Position numbers and translations under genes: made by a program
From: Caulobacterales bacterium
GTDB taxonomy: Bacteria > Pseudomonadota > Alphaproteobacteria > Caulobacterales > Caulobacteraceae
Assembly: GCA_947480815.1 (NCBI GenBank)
Contig: CANKEA010000109.1
Coordinates: 1-5,292 of the forward strand
DNA length: 5,292 nt
Direction of reading: 5' to 3'
Part shown: piece by piece, positions 1 to 5,292 of the stretch
Position numbering within the stretch: the stretch's first letter is position 1
How the letters are laid out: each line of letters opens with the position of its first letter
Notes under the pieces: generated by a model
Databases searched by the model: none
Seen by the model: the letters and a program-made list of their open reading frames with translations, nothing else
Told to the model about the DNA's origin: nothing

Positions 1-2
1 CT

Positions 3-530
3 CGCCTGGGCGAGGATCACAGGCTGGAAATGCGCGGCTTTGGGGCCGTCGCCCAGTCGGCCCTGACCGCCGACCGCGCCATCGAGATGACATCGCGCGG
101 CCTGCCGTCCACCTTCGTGCCGGGGCGCAATCTGGTGTTCTTCAACTTCGCCGCCGCCCTGGCCGACCGACGCGGCCTCACCCACCTGGTCGGCGGCATG
201 TGCGAGACGGACTACTCCGGCTATCCCGACTGCCGACGCGATACCTTGGATGCGCTGGAAAAGGCGCTCAACCTGGGCATGGAGCGCAACTTCGTCATCG
301 ATACCCCGCTGATGAAGCTGACCAAGGCGCAGACCTGGGCGCTCGCCAAGGGTCTGGGGGGCGAAACCCTGGTCGAGATCATCCGGTGCGATACCCACAC
401 CTGCTACCTGGGAACGCGCGGCGAACTGCACGCCTGGGGCCACGGCTGCGGAACCTGCCCGGCCTGCGACCTGCGCCGCAGGGGCTGGGACGAATGGGTC
501 GCCTCGGGGCAGCCAGCGCTCAATCCATGA
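3..530 (+). CDS. queC: QueC, 7-cyano-7-deazaguanine (preQ0) synthase, 5'-truncated by window edge
   Basis: QueC is the ATP-dependent cytosolic enzyme that turns 7-carboxy-7-deazaguanine plus ammonia into preQ0, the precursor of queuosine in tRNA. The window holds 175 C-terminal residues; the family is about 225-245 long, so some 55-65 residues, including the N-terminal PP-loop (SGGxDS) ATP site, lie upstream and cannot be checked. Seen here are the family segments [34 protein letters not shown] and, near the end, a zinc site: a cysteine at 402-404, then GCGTCPAC with cysteines at 447, 456 and 465 (C-x14-C-x2-C-x2-C). The reading frame is open from the window's first bases, so ATG codons such as the one at 30 are internal. 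The stop overlaps the queE start as ATGA, indicating translational coupling. Identification is secure; the exact full length is unknown. Confidence 0.96.
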   Translation, partial: RLGEDHRLEMRGFGAVAQSALTADRAIEMTSRGLPSTFVPGRNLVFFNFAAALADRRGLTHLVGGMCETDYSGYPDCRRDTLDALEKALNLGMERNFVIDTPLMKLTKAQTWALAKGLGGETLVEIIRCDTHTCYLGTRGELHAWGHGCGTCPACDLRRRGWDEWVASGQPALNP

Positions 531-1159
531 CCTATTCGGTGAAGGAAATTTTCCTGACCCTGCAGGGCGAGGGCGGTCAGGCCGGGCGGGTGGCGGTGTT
601 CTGCCGCTTTACCGGCTGCAACCTCTGGACCGGGCGTGAACAGGACCGTGCCGCGGCCATCTGCAATTTCTGTGACACGGATTTTATCGGTACCGACGGG
701 CAGGGCGGCGGCAAGTTCGCCGATGCCGTCGCGCTGGCGGAAGCTGTGCTGGCCGTCTGGACCGGTGGCGCGGGTGAGCGGCTGGTGGTCTGCACGGGCG
801 GTGAGCCGCTGTTACAGCTGGACGTAGCGCTTGTTGCCGCTTTCAAGGCGCGTGGTTTTGCAATCGCTGTCGAGACCAATGGTACGCAAATTCCTCCGTC
901 CGGCATTGATTGGCTGTGTGTCAGCCCCAAGGCAAATGCGACGGTCGTGGTCGGCGCAGGCCAGGAATTAAAGCTGGTTTACCCCCAAGCTGGCGTCGAT
1001 CCGGCGGCCTTCGAGGGCCTGGATTTCGAACGGTTCTATCTGCAGCCGATGGACGGCCCCGCGCGCGAGGCCAACACGGCCGCAGCGGTCGCCTATTGCC
1101 TTACCCACCCTCGTTGGCGTTTAAGCGTGCAGACGCATAAATATCTGGGCCTGCCCTGA
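527..1159 (+). CDS. queE: QueE, 7-carboxy-7-deazaguanine synthase (radical SAM)
   Basis: QueE is a radical S-adenosylmethionine enzyme that rearranges 6-carboxy-5,6,7,8-tetrahydropterin into 7-carboxy-7-deazaguanine, the ring-contraction step of preQ0 synthesis. The protein has 210 residues, a normal length. The N-terminus [16 protein letters not shown] is typical. The [4Fe-4S] cysteines are C31, C46 and C49, i.e. the C-x14-C-x2-C arrangement known in proteobacterial QueE rather than the standard radical SAM C-x3-C-x2-C. The SAM-contacting GGEP motif is at 91-94, VETNGT at 115-120, and the family C-terminus [12 protein letters not shown] closes the protein. The start at 527 is chosen because homology begins there and it overlaps the queC stop (ATGA). 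The frame is open back to an ATG at 200, but that stretch lies inside queC. There is no clear Shine-Dalgarno, which fits translation coupled to queC. Confidence 0.97.
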   Translation: MTYSVKEIFLTLQGEGGQAGRVAVFCRFTGCNLWTGREQDRAAAICNFCDTDFIGTDGQGGGKFADAVALAEAVLAVWTGGAGERLVVCTGGEPLLQLDVALVAAFKARGFAIAVETNGTQIPPSGIDWLCVSPKANATVVVGAGQELKLVYPQAGVDPAAFEGLDFERFYLQPMDGPAREANTAAAVAYCLTHPRWRLSVQTHKYLGLP

Positions 1160-1200
1160 GGACTTAAAGCCTCCCAGGCCCCCTGATCAAAAGACCTTAA

Positions 1201-1572
1201 ATGTCCGAACCTATTTTCGAGATCACGAAGGCCGCAGCCTTCGACGCCGCCCATTTCCTGGAAGAGGGGCCGCCAGAGCACCGCTACCGGCGTATGCACG
1301 GCCATTCATTCCGCGTCGAAGCCAGTGTGCGCGGCGCGCGGGCACCCGGCGACGCCTGGGTTGCAGACCTTGCCACCCTCGACTCTGCTCTCAGCGCCGC
1401 AGCGGCCGAACTGGATCATGGCCTATTGAACGACAAACCAGGGCTGGATCGGCCGACGCTTGAGCAGCTCTGCCTGCATTTCGCCGCCAAGCTGACGCCG
1501 GCGTTTCCGCACCTGTCGAAGGTGGTGGTCAGCCGTCCGACTATTGGCGAGACCTGCACCCTGCAACTCTAG
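1201..1572 (+). CDS. queD: QueD-like 6-carboxytetrahydropterin synthase with Tyr at the catalytic Cys position
   Basis: QueD converts 7,8-dihydroneopterin triphosphate to 6-carboxytetrahydropterin, the QueE substrate, so this gene completes a queC-queE-queD set. The protein has 123 residues, close to the family's usual 115-125. The zinc ligands are visible: H18 in FDAAH, and H33 and H35 in HGHSF. LDHGLLN (about residues 72-78), the following PTLE and the C-terminal GETCTLQL also match the family. In E. coli QueD a catalytic cysteine sits four residues before HGH; here that position is Y29 (codon TAC, 1285-1287). The Glu found in the folate-linked PTPS-III branch is not there either. The ATG is the first possible start, since TAA lies directly before it (1198-1200). 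It follows queE by 41 bp and has no recognisable Shine-Dalgarno. Family assignment is firm; the precise chemistry is inferred from gene context. Confidence 0.9.
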   Translation: MSEPIFEITKAAAFDAAHFLEEGPPEHRYRRMHGHSFRVEASVRGARAPGDAWVADLATLDSALSAAAAELDHGLLNDKPGLDRPTLEQLCLHFAAKLTPAFPHLSKVVVSRPTIGETCTLQL

Positions 1573-1574
1573 AC

Positions 1575-1600
1575 CGCGCCAGGGCTCAGCGCGCTTTACC
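1575..1600 (+). terminator. Weak hairpin between convergent queD and the lipoprotein-like gene
   Basis: A 5-bp all-GC stem (CGCGC at 1575-1579, GCGCG at 1589-1593) encloses a 9-nt loop and is followed by CTTTACC. It starts three bases after the queD stop and runs into the 3' end of the opposing gene. The T-tract is only three bases, so this is a marginal intrinsic terminator for queCED at best, and Rho may be the real agent. Nothing else in the 13 bp between the two stop codons looks like a terminator. Confidence 0.25.
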
Positions 1601-1786
1601 TGTTCGGCTGTCGCCTGGGATAATGGCCTTGCCGACCGCCACGGTGCCCTTGGCTGCCGCGCCGATAACCGCACCGGTTACACCGATGGCCGTTCCCGCC
1701 ACCGTGCCCACCGCCATGGCGATACAGCCCTGAGCGCTCAGCGCCACGGCGGACAGAAGGACGATCAGGGCAAGCTTGCGCGTCAT
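1586..1786 (-). CDS. Small glycine-zipper lipoprotein-like protein, hypothetical
   Basis: This is a 66-residue protein of unknown function. MTRK is followed by a hydrophobic stretch (residues 5-18) and a cysteine at 21, which looks like an export signal with a candidate lipidation site. The lipobox A-Q-G-C is off-consensus because Leu is not at -3. Residue +2 is Ile, not Asp, which would favour the outer membrane if the protein is lipidated. The mature part is Ala/Gly/Val-rich with G27-x3-G31-x3-G35-x2-G38-x3-G42, a glycine-zipper pattern that could insert in or pack on a membrane. The tail is polar and basic (GDSRTGKAR). ATG at 1786 is preferred; an in-frame TTG six codons upstream (1804) only adds MDHSDK before the signal. 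No Shine-Dalgarno is seen. The gene lies 45 bp after the pirin gene on the same strand and converges on queD. It could be an envelope or stress protein, but that is a guess. Confidence 0.72.
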   Translation of the reverse strand: MTRKLALIVLLSAVALSAQGCIAMAVGTVAGTAIGVTGAVIGAAAKGTVAVGKAIIPGDSRTGKAR

Positions 1787-1804
1787 TTTATCAGAATGGT
1801 CCAA

Positions 1805-1823
1805 AGCCTGGGGCGTTCAGGCT
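1805..1823 (-). terminator. Hairpin between the pirin gene and the lipoprotein-like gene
   Basis: On the minus strand AGCCTG (1823-1818), a 7-nt loop and CAGGCT (1810-1805) form a perfect 6-bp stem, extendable by a G-T pair, followed directly by TTGG. The T-run is short (three Ts including the base of the stem), so termination would be weak or partial. It lies 8 bp past the pirin stop, where it might lower read-through into the small downstream gene or protect the pirin mRNA 3' end. Confidence 0.33.
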
Positions 1824-1831
1824 CAAGCGGT

Positions 1832-2530
1832 TCAAAGAGTGTCGACGAGCACAACTTCGGCGTCGGAAAGCGCCTTAACCAGGATCGTCGGCTCATTCTT
1901 GATCGCCGCGCCGTCGCGCAGGCTCAGTTTCACGCCATTGACCTCGATCTCGCCCTTGGAAGCGACGAGGTATACGTGGCGATGCTGTCCCAGCGTCCAG
2001 TTGGCTTCCTCGCCAGCTTTGAGGCTGATTCCGGCCATGCGGGCGTCAGCGCGGATCTTAAGGGCGTCGGTGTCTGCGTCATAACCGCTGGCCAGCACCA
2101 CAAACTTGCCCGAGCGGTCGGCTTCCGGAAACCGCTTTGCGCCCCAGTCCGGCGCACCGCCTACGCCGCGCGGCATGATCCAGATTTGGAACAGGGTCGT
2201 GGTCTCGTCTTCCAGATTATACTCTGCATGGCGTACGCCATTGCCGGCGCTCATCACCTGCACATCGCCTGCGCCGGTGCGGCCCTCATTGCCCATGCTG
2301 TCCTTGTGGGTGATCGCCCCGCTGCGAACATAGGTGATGATTTCCATGTTCTCGTGGCCGTGCGGCGGAAAGCCCGATTTGGGGCCGATCTCGTCGTCAT
2401 TCCAAACCCGCAGGTCTCCCCAGCCCATGCGGTTGGGATCGTACCAGTTGGCAAACGAGAAATGGTGCCGGGCGTTGAGCCAGCCGTGGTTGGCGTGGCC
2501 CAGTTTCTCGAAAGGACGGCGGTCAATCAT
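1832..2530 (-). CDS. Pirin family bicupin protein (YhhW-like, putative quercetin 2,3-dioxygenase)
   Basis: This 232-residue protein is a full-length short-type bacterial pirin, a two-cupin fold with one metal in the N-terminal cupin. The four metal ligands are all present: H57 and H59 in PPHGHENMEIITYV, and H101 and E103 in GVRHAEYN. The positions match those of E. coli YhhW. Upstream signatures include HHFSFANWYDP (22-32) and LRVWNDDEIGP (40-50). The C-terminal cupin (about 130-230) has no obvious metal site, as is usual for the group. Family members can cleave quercetin in vitro, but the physiological substrate is generally unknown, so the enzyme name is provisional. It is cytosolic, with no signal peptide. 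The ATG is supported by AGGA (2542-2539) eight bases upstream, the one clear Shine-Dalgarno in this window. A promoter precedes it, making it a likely separate unit from aroC. Confidence 0.93.
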   Translation of the reverse strand: MIDRRPFEKLGHANHGWLNARHHFSFANWYDPNRMGWGDLRVWNDDEIGPKSGFPPHGHENMEIITYVRSGAITHKDSMGNEGRTGAGDVQVMSAGNGVRHAEYNLEDETTTLFQIWIMPRGVGGAPDWGAKRFPEADRSGKFVVLASGYDADTDALKIRADARMAGISLKAGEEANWTLGQHRHVYLVASKGEIEVNGVKLSLRDGAAIKNEPTILVKALSDAEVVLVDTL

Positions 2531-2567
2531 CGGAGACTTCCTATTGGGCCGAGGCGATCAGCCCTTG

Positions 2568-2603
2568 CCGTAATATTGCAAAGAACGCAGTTGCGAATGT
2601 CAA
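2568..2603 (-). promoter_or_regulatory. Predicted sigma-70-type promoter for the pirin gene
   Basis: Reading the minus strand, a perfect -35 TTGACA (2603-2598) is followed by exactly 17 bp and then TGCAAT (2580-2575, four of six to TATAAT). Transcription would begin near 2568 and give a leader of about 38 nt that includes the AGGA ribosome site. The -35 box overlaps the aroC stop codon. A small dyad, TTGC-n9-GCAA, covers the -10 region and could be an operator. Predicted from sequence only; the -10 match is moderate. Confidence 0.6.
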
Positions 2604-3721
2604 CGCCTGCTGGTCTTGCCGGGCATGAACGCACCACCGCCGGTCTGGGCGCGATGCCGCAAATAGGCGTCGGCCAGGACGCAGGCGGTCATGGCCTCCA
2701 CGACTGGCGCACCGCGAATGCCGACGCAGGGGTCGTGACGGCCCTTGGTGCGCAGGTGCACGCTCTCACCCGCCTCATTGATGGTGTCCCTCGGGGTCAG
2801 GATCGACGATGTGGGCTTGAACGCCACCCGCGCCACCACCGGCGCACCCGTCGATATGCCGCCAAGAATGCCGCCGGCGTGGTTGGAGGTGAATTCTGGC
2901 CCATCCTTGCCCATGATCATTTCGTCGGCATTCTGTTCGCCTGACCAGGCGGCGGAGTCGAACCCCGCACCGATCTCAACGCCCTTGGCCGCGTTGATCG
3001 ACATCAGGGCCGCCGCCAGTTCGCCATCTAGCTTGCCATAAAGTGGTGCGCCCCAGCCTGCCGGCACGCCGCTGGCCTCCACCTCGATAATGGCACCAGT
3101 GGACGAGCCCGCCTTGCGCACCTCTTCAAGGTGCTTTTCCCACACCGGCACGATGGAGGCGTCTGGCGCCCAGAATGGATTTTTCTGTGTCTGGGCCCAG
3201 TTAAACTTCGACCGGTTGATTTTGTGCGGACCGATCTGCACCACGGCGGCGCGAATCTTCACCTCGGGCAGGATCAATCGCGCAATCGCGCCTGCCGCCA
3301 CGCGCGCCGCGGTCTCGCGCGCACTGGATCGGCCGCCACCGCGATAGTCGCGCACGCCGTATTTGGCGAAATAGGTGTAGTCGGCATGGCCGGGGCGGAA
3401 CGCTTCAGCGATCTCGCCATAGTCTTTTGATCGCTGATCGGTGTTCTCGATCATCAGCAGGATCGGTGTGCCGGTCGTGACCATGCCCATTGTGCGGGCG
3501 TCTTCGAACACGCCGGACAATATCTTCACGGCGTCCGGTTCCTGCCGCTGGGTGACGAACTTTCCCTGGCCGGGCTTGCGCTTGTCGAGCCACACCTGGA
3601 TCAGCTTTGGCGTCAGCTTGATTCCTGGAGGGCAGCCGTCAACAACGCAGCCAAGTGCGGGCCCGTGGCTCTCGCCCCAGGTGGTGACACGGAAAAGATG
3701 GCCGAAGCTGTTGTGCGACAT
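2600..3721 (-). CDS. aroC: AroC, chorismate synthase
   Basis: Chorismate synthase eliminates phosphate from 5-enolpyruvylshikimate-3-phosphate to give chorismate, the branch point for aromatic amino acids, folate and quinones. It needs reduced FMN and acts as a cytosolic homotetramer. The 373-residue product is complete, slightly longer than the 361-residue E. coli enzyme through a C-terminal tail ([15 protein letters not shown]). All three family signatures are visible: [16 protein letters not shown] at 16-31, [19 protein letters not shown] at 129-147, and [16 protein letters not shown] at 327-342. Conserved histidines are at 19 and 112 (RPGHADYTY). Start [20 protein letters not shown] is typical and the ATG at 3721 needs no adjustment, although no Shine-Dalgarno precedes it. 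It lies 54 bp downstream of the J-domain gene on the same strand, so co-transcription is likely. No flavin reductase domain is fused, so FMNH2 must come from another enzyme (monofunctional type). Confidence 0.98.
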   Translation of the reverse strand: MSHNSFGHLFRVTTWGESHGPALGCVVDGCPPGIKLTPKLIQVWLDKRKPGQGKFVTQRQEPDAVKILSGVFEDARTMGMVTTGTPILLMIENTDQRSKDYGEIAEAFRPGHADYTYFAKYGVRDYRGGGRSSARETAARVAAGAIARLILPEVKIRAAVVQIGPHKINRSKFNWAQTQKNPFWAPDASIVPVWEKHLEEVRKAGSSTGAIIEVEASGVPAGWGAPLYGKLDGELAAALMSINAAKGVEIGAGFDSAAWSGEQNADEMIMGKDGPEFTSNHAGGILGGISTGAPVVARVAFKPTSSILTPRDTINEAGESVHLRTKGRHDPCVGIRGAPVVEAMTACVLADAYLRHRAQTGGGAFMPGKTSRR

Positions 3722-3775
3722 GCTGGCGCTAATATCCGGTTTTTGCGCCGTCGCCCAGATCAGGCCCGGTGGTGA

Positions 3776-4483
3776 TCATGCCGCCCAGGTGGCCGCGAAA
3801 CGGCGCAATAGGCTGCGGGCGGTGCTCTCGGTGATCTGCGCCGCGGGTTCTAATCGCAGAAACAGGTCGCCGCGCGGATGTTCGGCCCGCGCCGGCAGGC
3901 CCTGACCCGCCAGGCGGACTAGGCCATGCTGTCCGGCGCTTTGGGTGATCCAGACAATGCGGCGGCCCAGCGGCGTCTCCAGCGGCACGCGTCCGCCGGC
4001 ATTCAACACAGAATGGTCTATGGCGGCGGTCAGCCAAAGGTCGTGGCCGCGCACCTGAATGTCGTTTTCTTCGAGGATCGCGATGCGAAACAGGCGTTTG
4101 CCGGCGCGCACCAGATCATCGGCGCGTATACCGCCGGGCAGGGCGATACGCACACGCTTGCCTTGCAACACAGGGCTCAACACTGTTCCGCCTTGCAAGG
4201 CGGTGTGCGGATTGATCGCCAAGGTTTCGGCCAGTGGCTCGGTCTGGGCCGTCTGATCCTCAGGCAAAAGCGTCTGGGCGGGCGGGGGAAGCGAGTTGCG
4301 CAGCAGATGATAGGCATCGAGGATGGCGCGGAAGCGGGCAGCGTCGCCCGATGGCCGGTCGGGATGGGCGATCTTGGCTGCCTCGCGGAAGGCCGCGCGC
4401 AGTGAATGGTCGTCTGCGTCCGGCGACACCCCCAACAGGATGCAGGCGGATTGTTGTGCGACGCTCAGCGGTCCCCAGCTCAT
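3776..4483 (-). CDS. J-domain protein with reduced DnaJ C-terminal domain
   Basis: This 235-residue protein is a predicted DnaK co-chaperone of unknown client. The N-terminal J domain spans about residues 9-63 and carries the HPD motif at 40-42 (KIAHPDRPSGD), needed to stimulate DnaK ATPase. A Pro/Gln/Thr-rich linker (about 65-90) follows. Residues 95-140 resemble a shortened C-terminal domain I (RIALPGGIRADDLVR), and 141-212 resemble domain II: GHDLWLTAAIDHSVLNAGG, then LAGQGLPA and RGDLFLRLEP, as in DnaJ and CbpA. There is no Gly/Phe-rich region and no CxxCxGxG zinc finger, so it is neither canonical DnaJ (about 375 residues) nor a full CbpA. The start at 4483 is the natural ATG; no Shine-Dalgarno is apparent. 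The gene is divergent from pdxH across 88 bp and precedes aroC by 54 bp. The link to chorismate or PLP enzymes may be only positional. Confidence 0.88.
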   Translation of the reverse strand: MSWGPLSVAQQSACILLGVSPDADDHSLRAAFREAAKIAHPDRPSGDAARFRAILDAYHLLRNSLPPPAQTLLPEDQTAQTEPLAETLAINPHTALQGGTVLSPVLQGKRVRIALPGGIRADDLVRAGKRLFRIAILEENDIQVRGHDLWLTAAIDHSVLNAGGRVPLETPLGRRIVWITQSAGQHGLVRLAGQGLPARAEHPRGDLFLRLEPAAQITESTARSLLRRFAATWAA

Positions 4484-4540
4484 GGGCGCCAGACTGCCGC
4501 GCCATAGTCAATTTGGCGTTAAGCCTGCTGCCGTCTCGTC

Positions 4541-4572
4541 TTGTCCGTCAAACCTCGGCTATAGAACCCCCA
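4541..4572 (+). promoter_or_regulatory. Predicted promoter giving a leaderless pdxH mRNA
   Basis: TTGTCCG (4541-4547), a 10-bp gap and GCTATAGA (4558-4565) resemble the Caulobacter housekeeping promoter pattern (TTGACGS, N10-14, GCTANAWC). The TATAGA hexamer (4560-4565) ends six bases before the pdxH ATG, so initiation 6-7 bases downstream would fall on or one base before the start codon. There is no Shine-Dalgarno in this stretch. Both facts point to a leaderless transcript. The spacer is at the short end of the known range, so this is a moderate-confidence prediction. Confidence 0.58.
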
Positions 4573-5240
4573 TGTCTGACCAGACCCTCATCCCGCCCTC
4601 GCCCAGCCAAGCCGACTATGAAGCGGCTGAGCAGGCCGCCGCCCCCTCGCTCGATCCAAGCCGCGACCCGCTGGACCTTTTCGCGGAATGGATGGCCGAG
4701 GCGGTAAAATCCGAGCCAAACGACCCCAATGCCATGACCCTAGCCACGGTCGACGCCGACGGCGCGCCGGACGGGCGGATCGTATTGCTCAAGGCACTCG
4801 ACGCGCGGGGGTTCTCCTTCTTCACCAACCTGAACAGCGCCAAGGGGCAGGAGTTGGCTGCCAATCCGCGCGCTGCCTTGGTCTTTCACTGGAAATCTCT
4901 GCACCGACAGGTGCGCGTGCGCGGCGCGATCGAGCGGGTCAGTGATGCTGAAGCCGACGCCTATTTCGCCACCCGCAGCCGGGTCAGCCGTCTTGGGGCC
5001 TGGGCTTCTGACCAATCCAAGACCCTGTCGGAACCGGCCTTGCTCCGTGGCAGGCTTGAGGGGATGCAAAAGCGCTTCGAAGGCATCGAGCCGCCCCGGC
5101 CGCCGCATTGGTCGGGCTATCGGCTGATCCCCCAGGCGATCGAGTTCTGGCGCGATGGCGCATTTCGTCTGCATGAAAGGCTGGTGTTCGAACGCGCGGT
5201 AGAAGGCTCACCCTGGAGCGCGCGACGGCTCTTTCCATGA
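4572..5240 (+). CDS. pdxH: PdxH, pyridoxine/pyridoxamine 5'-phosphate oxidase
   Basis: PdxH oxidises pyridoxine or pyridoxamine 5'-phosphate to PLP with FMN and O2; it is a cytosolic homodimer used in vitamin B6 synthesis and salvage. The 222-residue length fits (E. coli 218). Visible blocks are DPNAMTLATVDADG (51-64), GRIVLLKALDARGFSFFTN (68-86), AALVFHWKSLHRQVRVRG (101-118), SRLGAWASDQS (139-149) and the C-terminal signature IEFWRDGAFRLHER (190-203), ending in the usual RRLFP. In that signature the residue after W is Arg where Gln is common; the R-L-H-E-R core is intact. The frame is open far upstream, but that region encodes the opposing J-protein, and homology begins at MSDQTL, so ATG 4572 is chosen. 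The promoter geometry suggests a leaderless mRNA. The stop overlaps the next gene's start (ATGA). Confidence 0.97.
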   Translation: MSDQTLIPPSPSQADYEAAEQAAAPSLDPSRDPLDLFAEWMAEAVKSEPNDPNAMTLATVDADGAPDGRIVLLKALDARGFSFFTNLNSAKGQELAANPRAALVFHWKSLHRQVRVRGAIERVSDAEADAYFATRSRVSRLGAWASDQSKTLSEPALLRGRLEGMQKRFEGIEPPRPPHWSGYRLIPQAIEFWRDGAFRLHERLVFERAVEGSPWSARRLFP

Positions 5241-5292
5241 CCCACCCGGCGGAAAACGCGCTTTTCGCCGAATTGTCGGACTGGTTCTCGCA
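5237..5292 (+). CDS. Start of an unidentified gene, 3'-truncated by window edge
   Basis: An ATG at 5237 overlaps the pdxH stop as ATGA and opens a frame that stays open for 18 codons to the window end (MTHPAENALFAELSDWFS). The overlap is the same arrangement as queC-queE upstream and suggests translational coupling with pdxH. No ribosome site lies at normal distance; GGAG at 5215-5218 is 18 bases away. The fragment is too short for a family call: it is acidic and amphipathic, with no signal peptide. The claim that it is a gene rests on the overlap and the strand context. Confidence 0.6.
   Translation, partial: MTHPAENALFAELSDWFS

Noticed and set aside
200..526. Upstream extension of the queE frame to an ATG at 200
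   Set aside because: This part overlaps conserved QueC sequence in another frame, and QueE homology begins exactly at the ATG at 527.
1160..1200. Possible preQ1-type riboswitch between queE and queD
   Set aside because: A GCCT-CCC-AGGC mini-hairpin and an A-rich tail recall the small preQ1-I fold, but the loop is only three bases and cannot form the required pseudoknot. The near repeat GACTTAAA / GACCTTAAA here is also too short to support.
1787..1804. TTG start at 1804 for the lipoprotein-like gene
   Set aside because: It would add only a charged MDHSDK before the signal sequence, overlaps the hairpin flank and has no ribosome site; the ATG at 1786 gives a normal K/R-plus-hydrophobic signal start.
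1544..2944. A 466-codon open frame on the plus strand, the longest in the window
   Set aside because: It runs antisense through the lipoprotein-like gene, the pirin gene and the end of aroC, all of which have clear family motifs or signal features on the minus strand. Its translation is rich in His, Arg and Ala with no recognisable domain, as expected for a GC-rich shadow frame.
3722..3775. Possible separate aroC promoter with GATATTA near the start
   Set aside because: ATATTA lies eight bases before the ATG, but no -35 box occurs at suitable spacing, so read-through from the J-protein gene is the simpler reading.
3926..4405. 159-codon plus-strand open frame opposite the J-protein
   Set aside because: It is antisense to a gene with clear J-domain and DnaJ C-terminal motifs and shows no features of its own.
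4323..4571. Upstream extension of the pdxH frame to an ATG at 4323
   Set aside because: It overlaps the J domain of the opposing gene, including the HPD motif, and adds 83 residues not seen in PdxH proteins.
4740..5174. 144-codon minus-strand open frame opposite pdxH
   Set aside because: It lies wholly antisense to conserved PdxH sequence and has no recognisable motif.

Overview
The window looks like chromosomal housekeeping DNA from a GC-rich alphaproteobacterium, most likely in or near the Caulobacterales. The basis is protein character, compact strand-switching operons, a general lack of Shine-Dalgarno sequences, and a Caulobacter-type promoter abutting a start codon. Genus cannot be fixed from the sequence alone. 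No mobile element, CRISPR array, tRNA or rRNA is visible, and no stretch over 300 bases lacks a gene. I found no evidence of an undescribed multi-gene system; the points worth a second look are at the level of single residues and sites.

Left block, plus strand (1-1572): the last three quarters of queC, then queE (ATGA overlap), then queD after a 41-bp gap. These supply three consecutive steps of preQ0 synthesis, the 7-deazaguanine precursor of queuosine in tRNA: QueD makes 6-carboxytetrahydropterin, QueE contracts the ring to 7-carboxy-7-deazaguanine, and QueC converts that to preQ0. GTP cyclohydrolase I and the later genes are not in the window. QueD carries a tyrosine where the catalytic cysteine is expected.

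Middle block, minus strand (4483 down to 1586), read as: a small J-domain protein with a reduced DnaJ C-terminal region, aroC (chorismate synthase, last step of the shikimate pathway), a pirin-family bicupin, and a tiny glycine-zipper lipoprotein-like protein. The J-protein and aroC are 54 bp apart and may be co-transcribed. The pirin gene seems to have its own promoter, with a -35 box overlapping the aroC stop codon, and it is the only start here with a convincing Shine-Dalgarno. The block converges on queD with only 13 bp between stop codons.

Right block, plus strand (4572-5292): pdxH (pyridoxamine 5'-phosphate oxidase, PLP synthesis/salvage) is divergent from the J-protein gene across an 88-bp spacer, with a -10 element placed so that the mRNA should be leaderless. 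Its stop overlaps the ATG of an unidentified gene that runs off the window edge.
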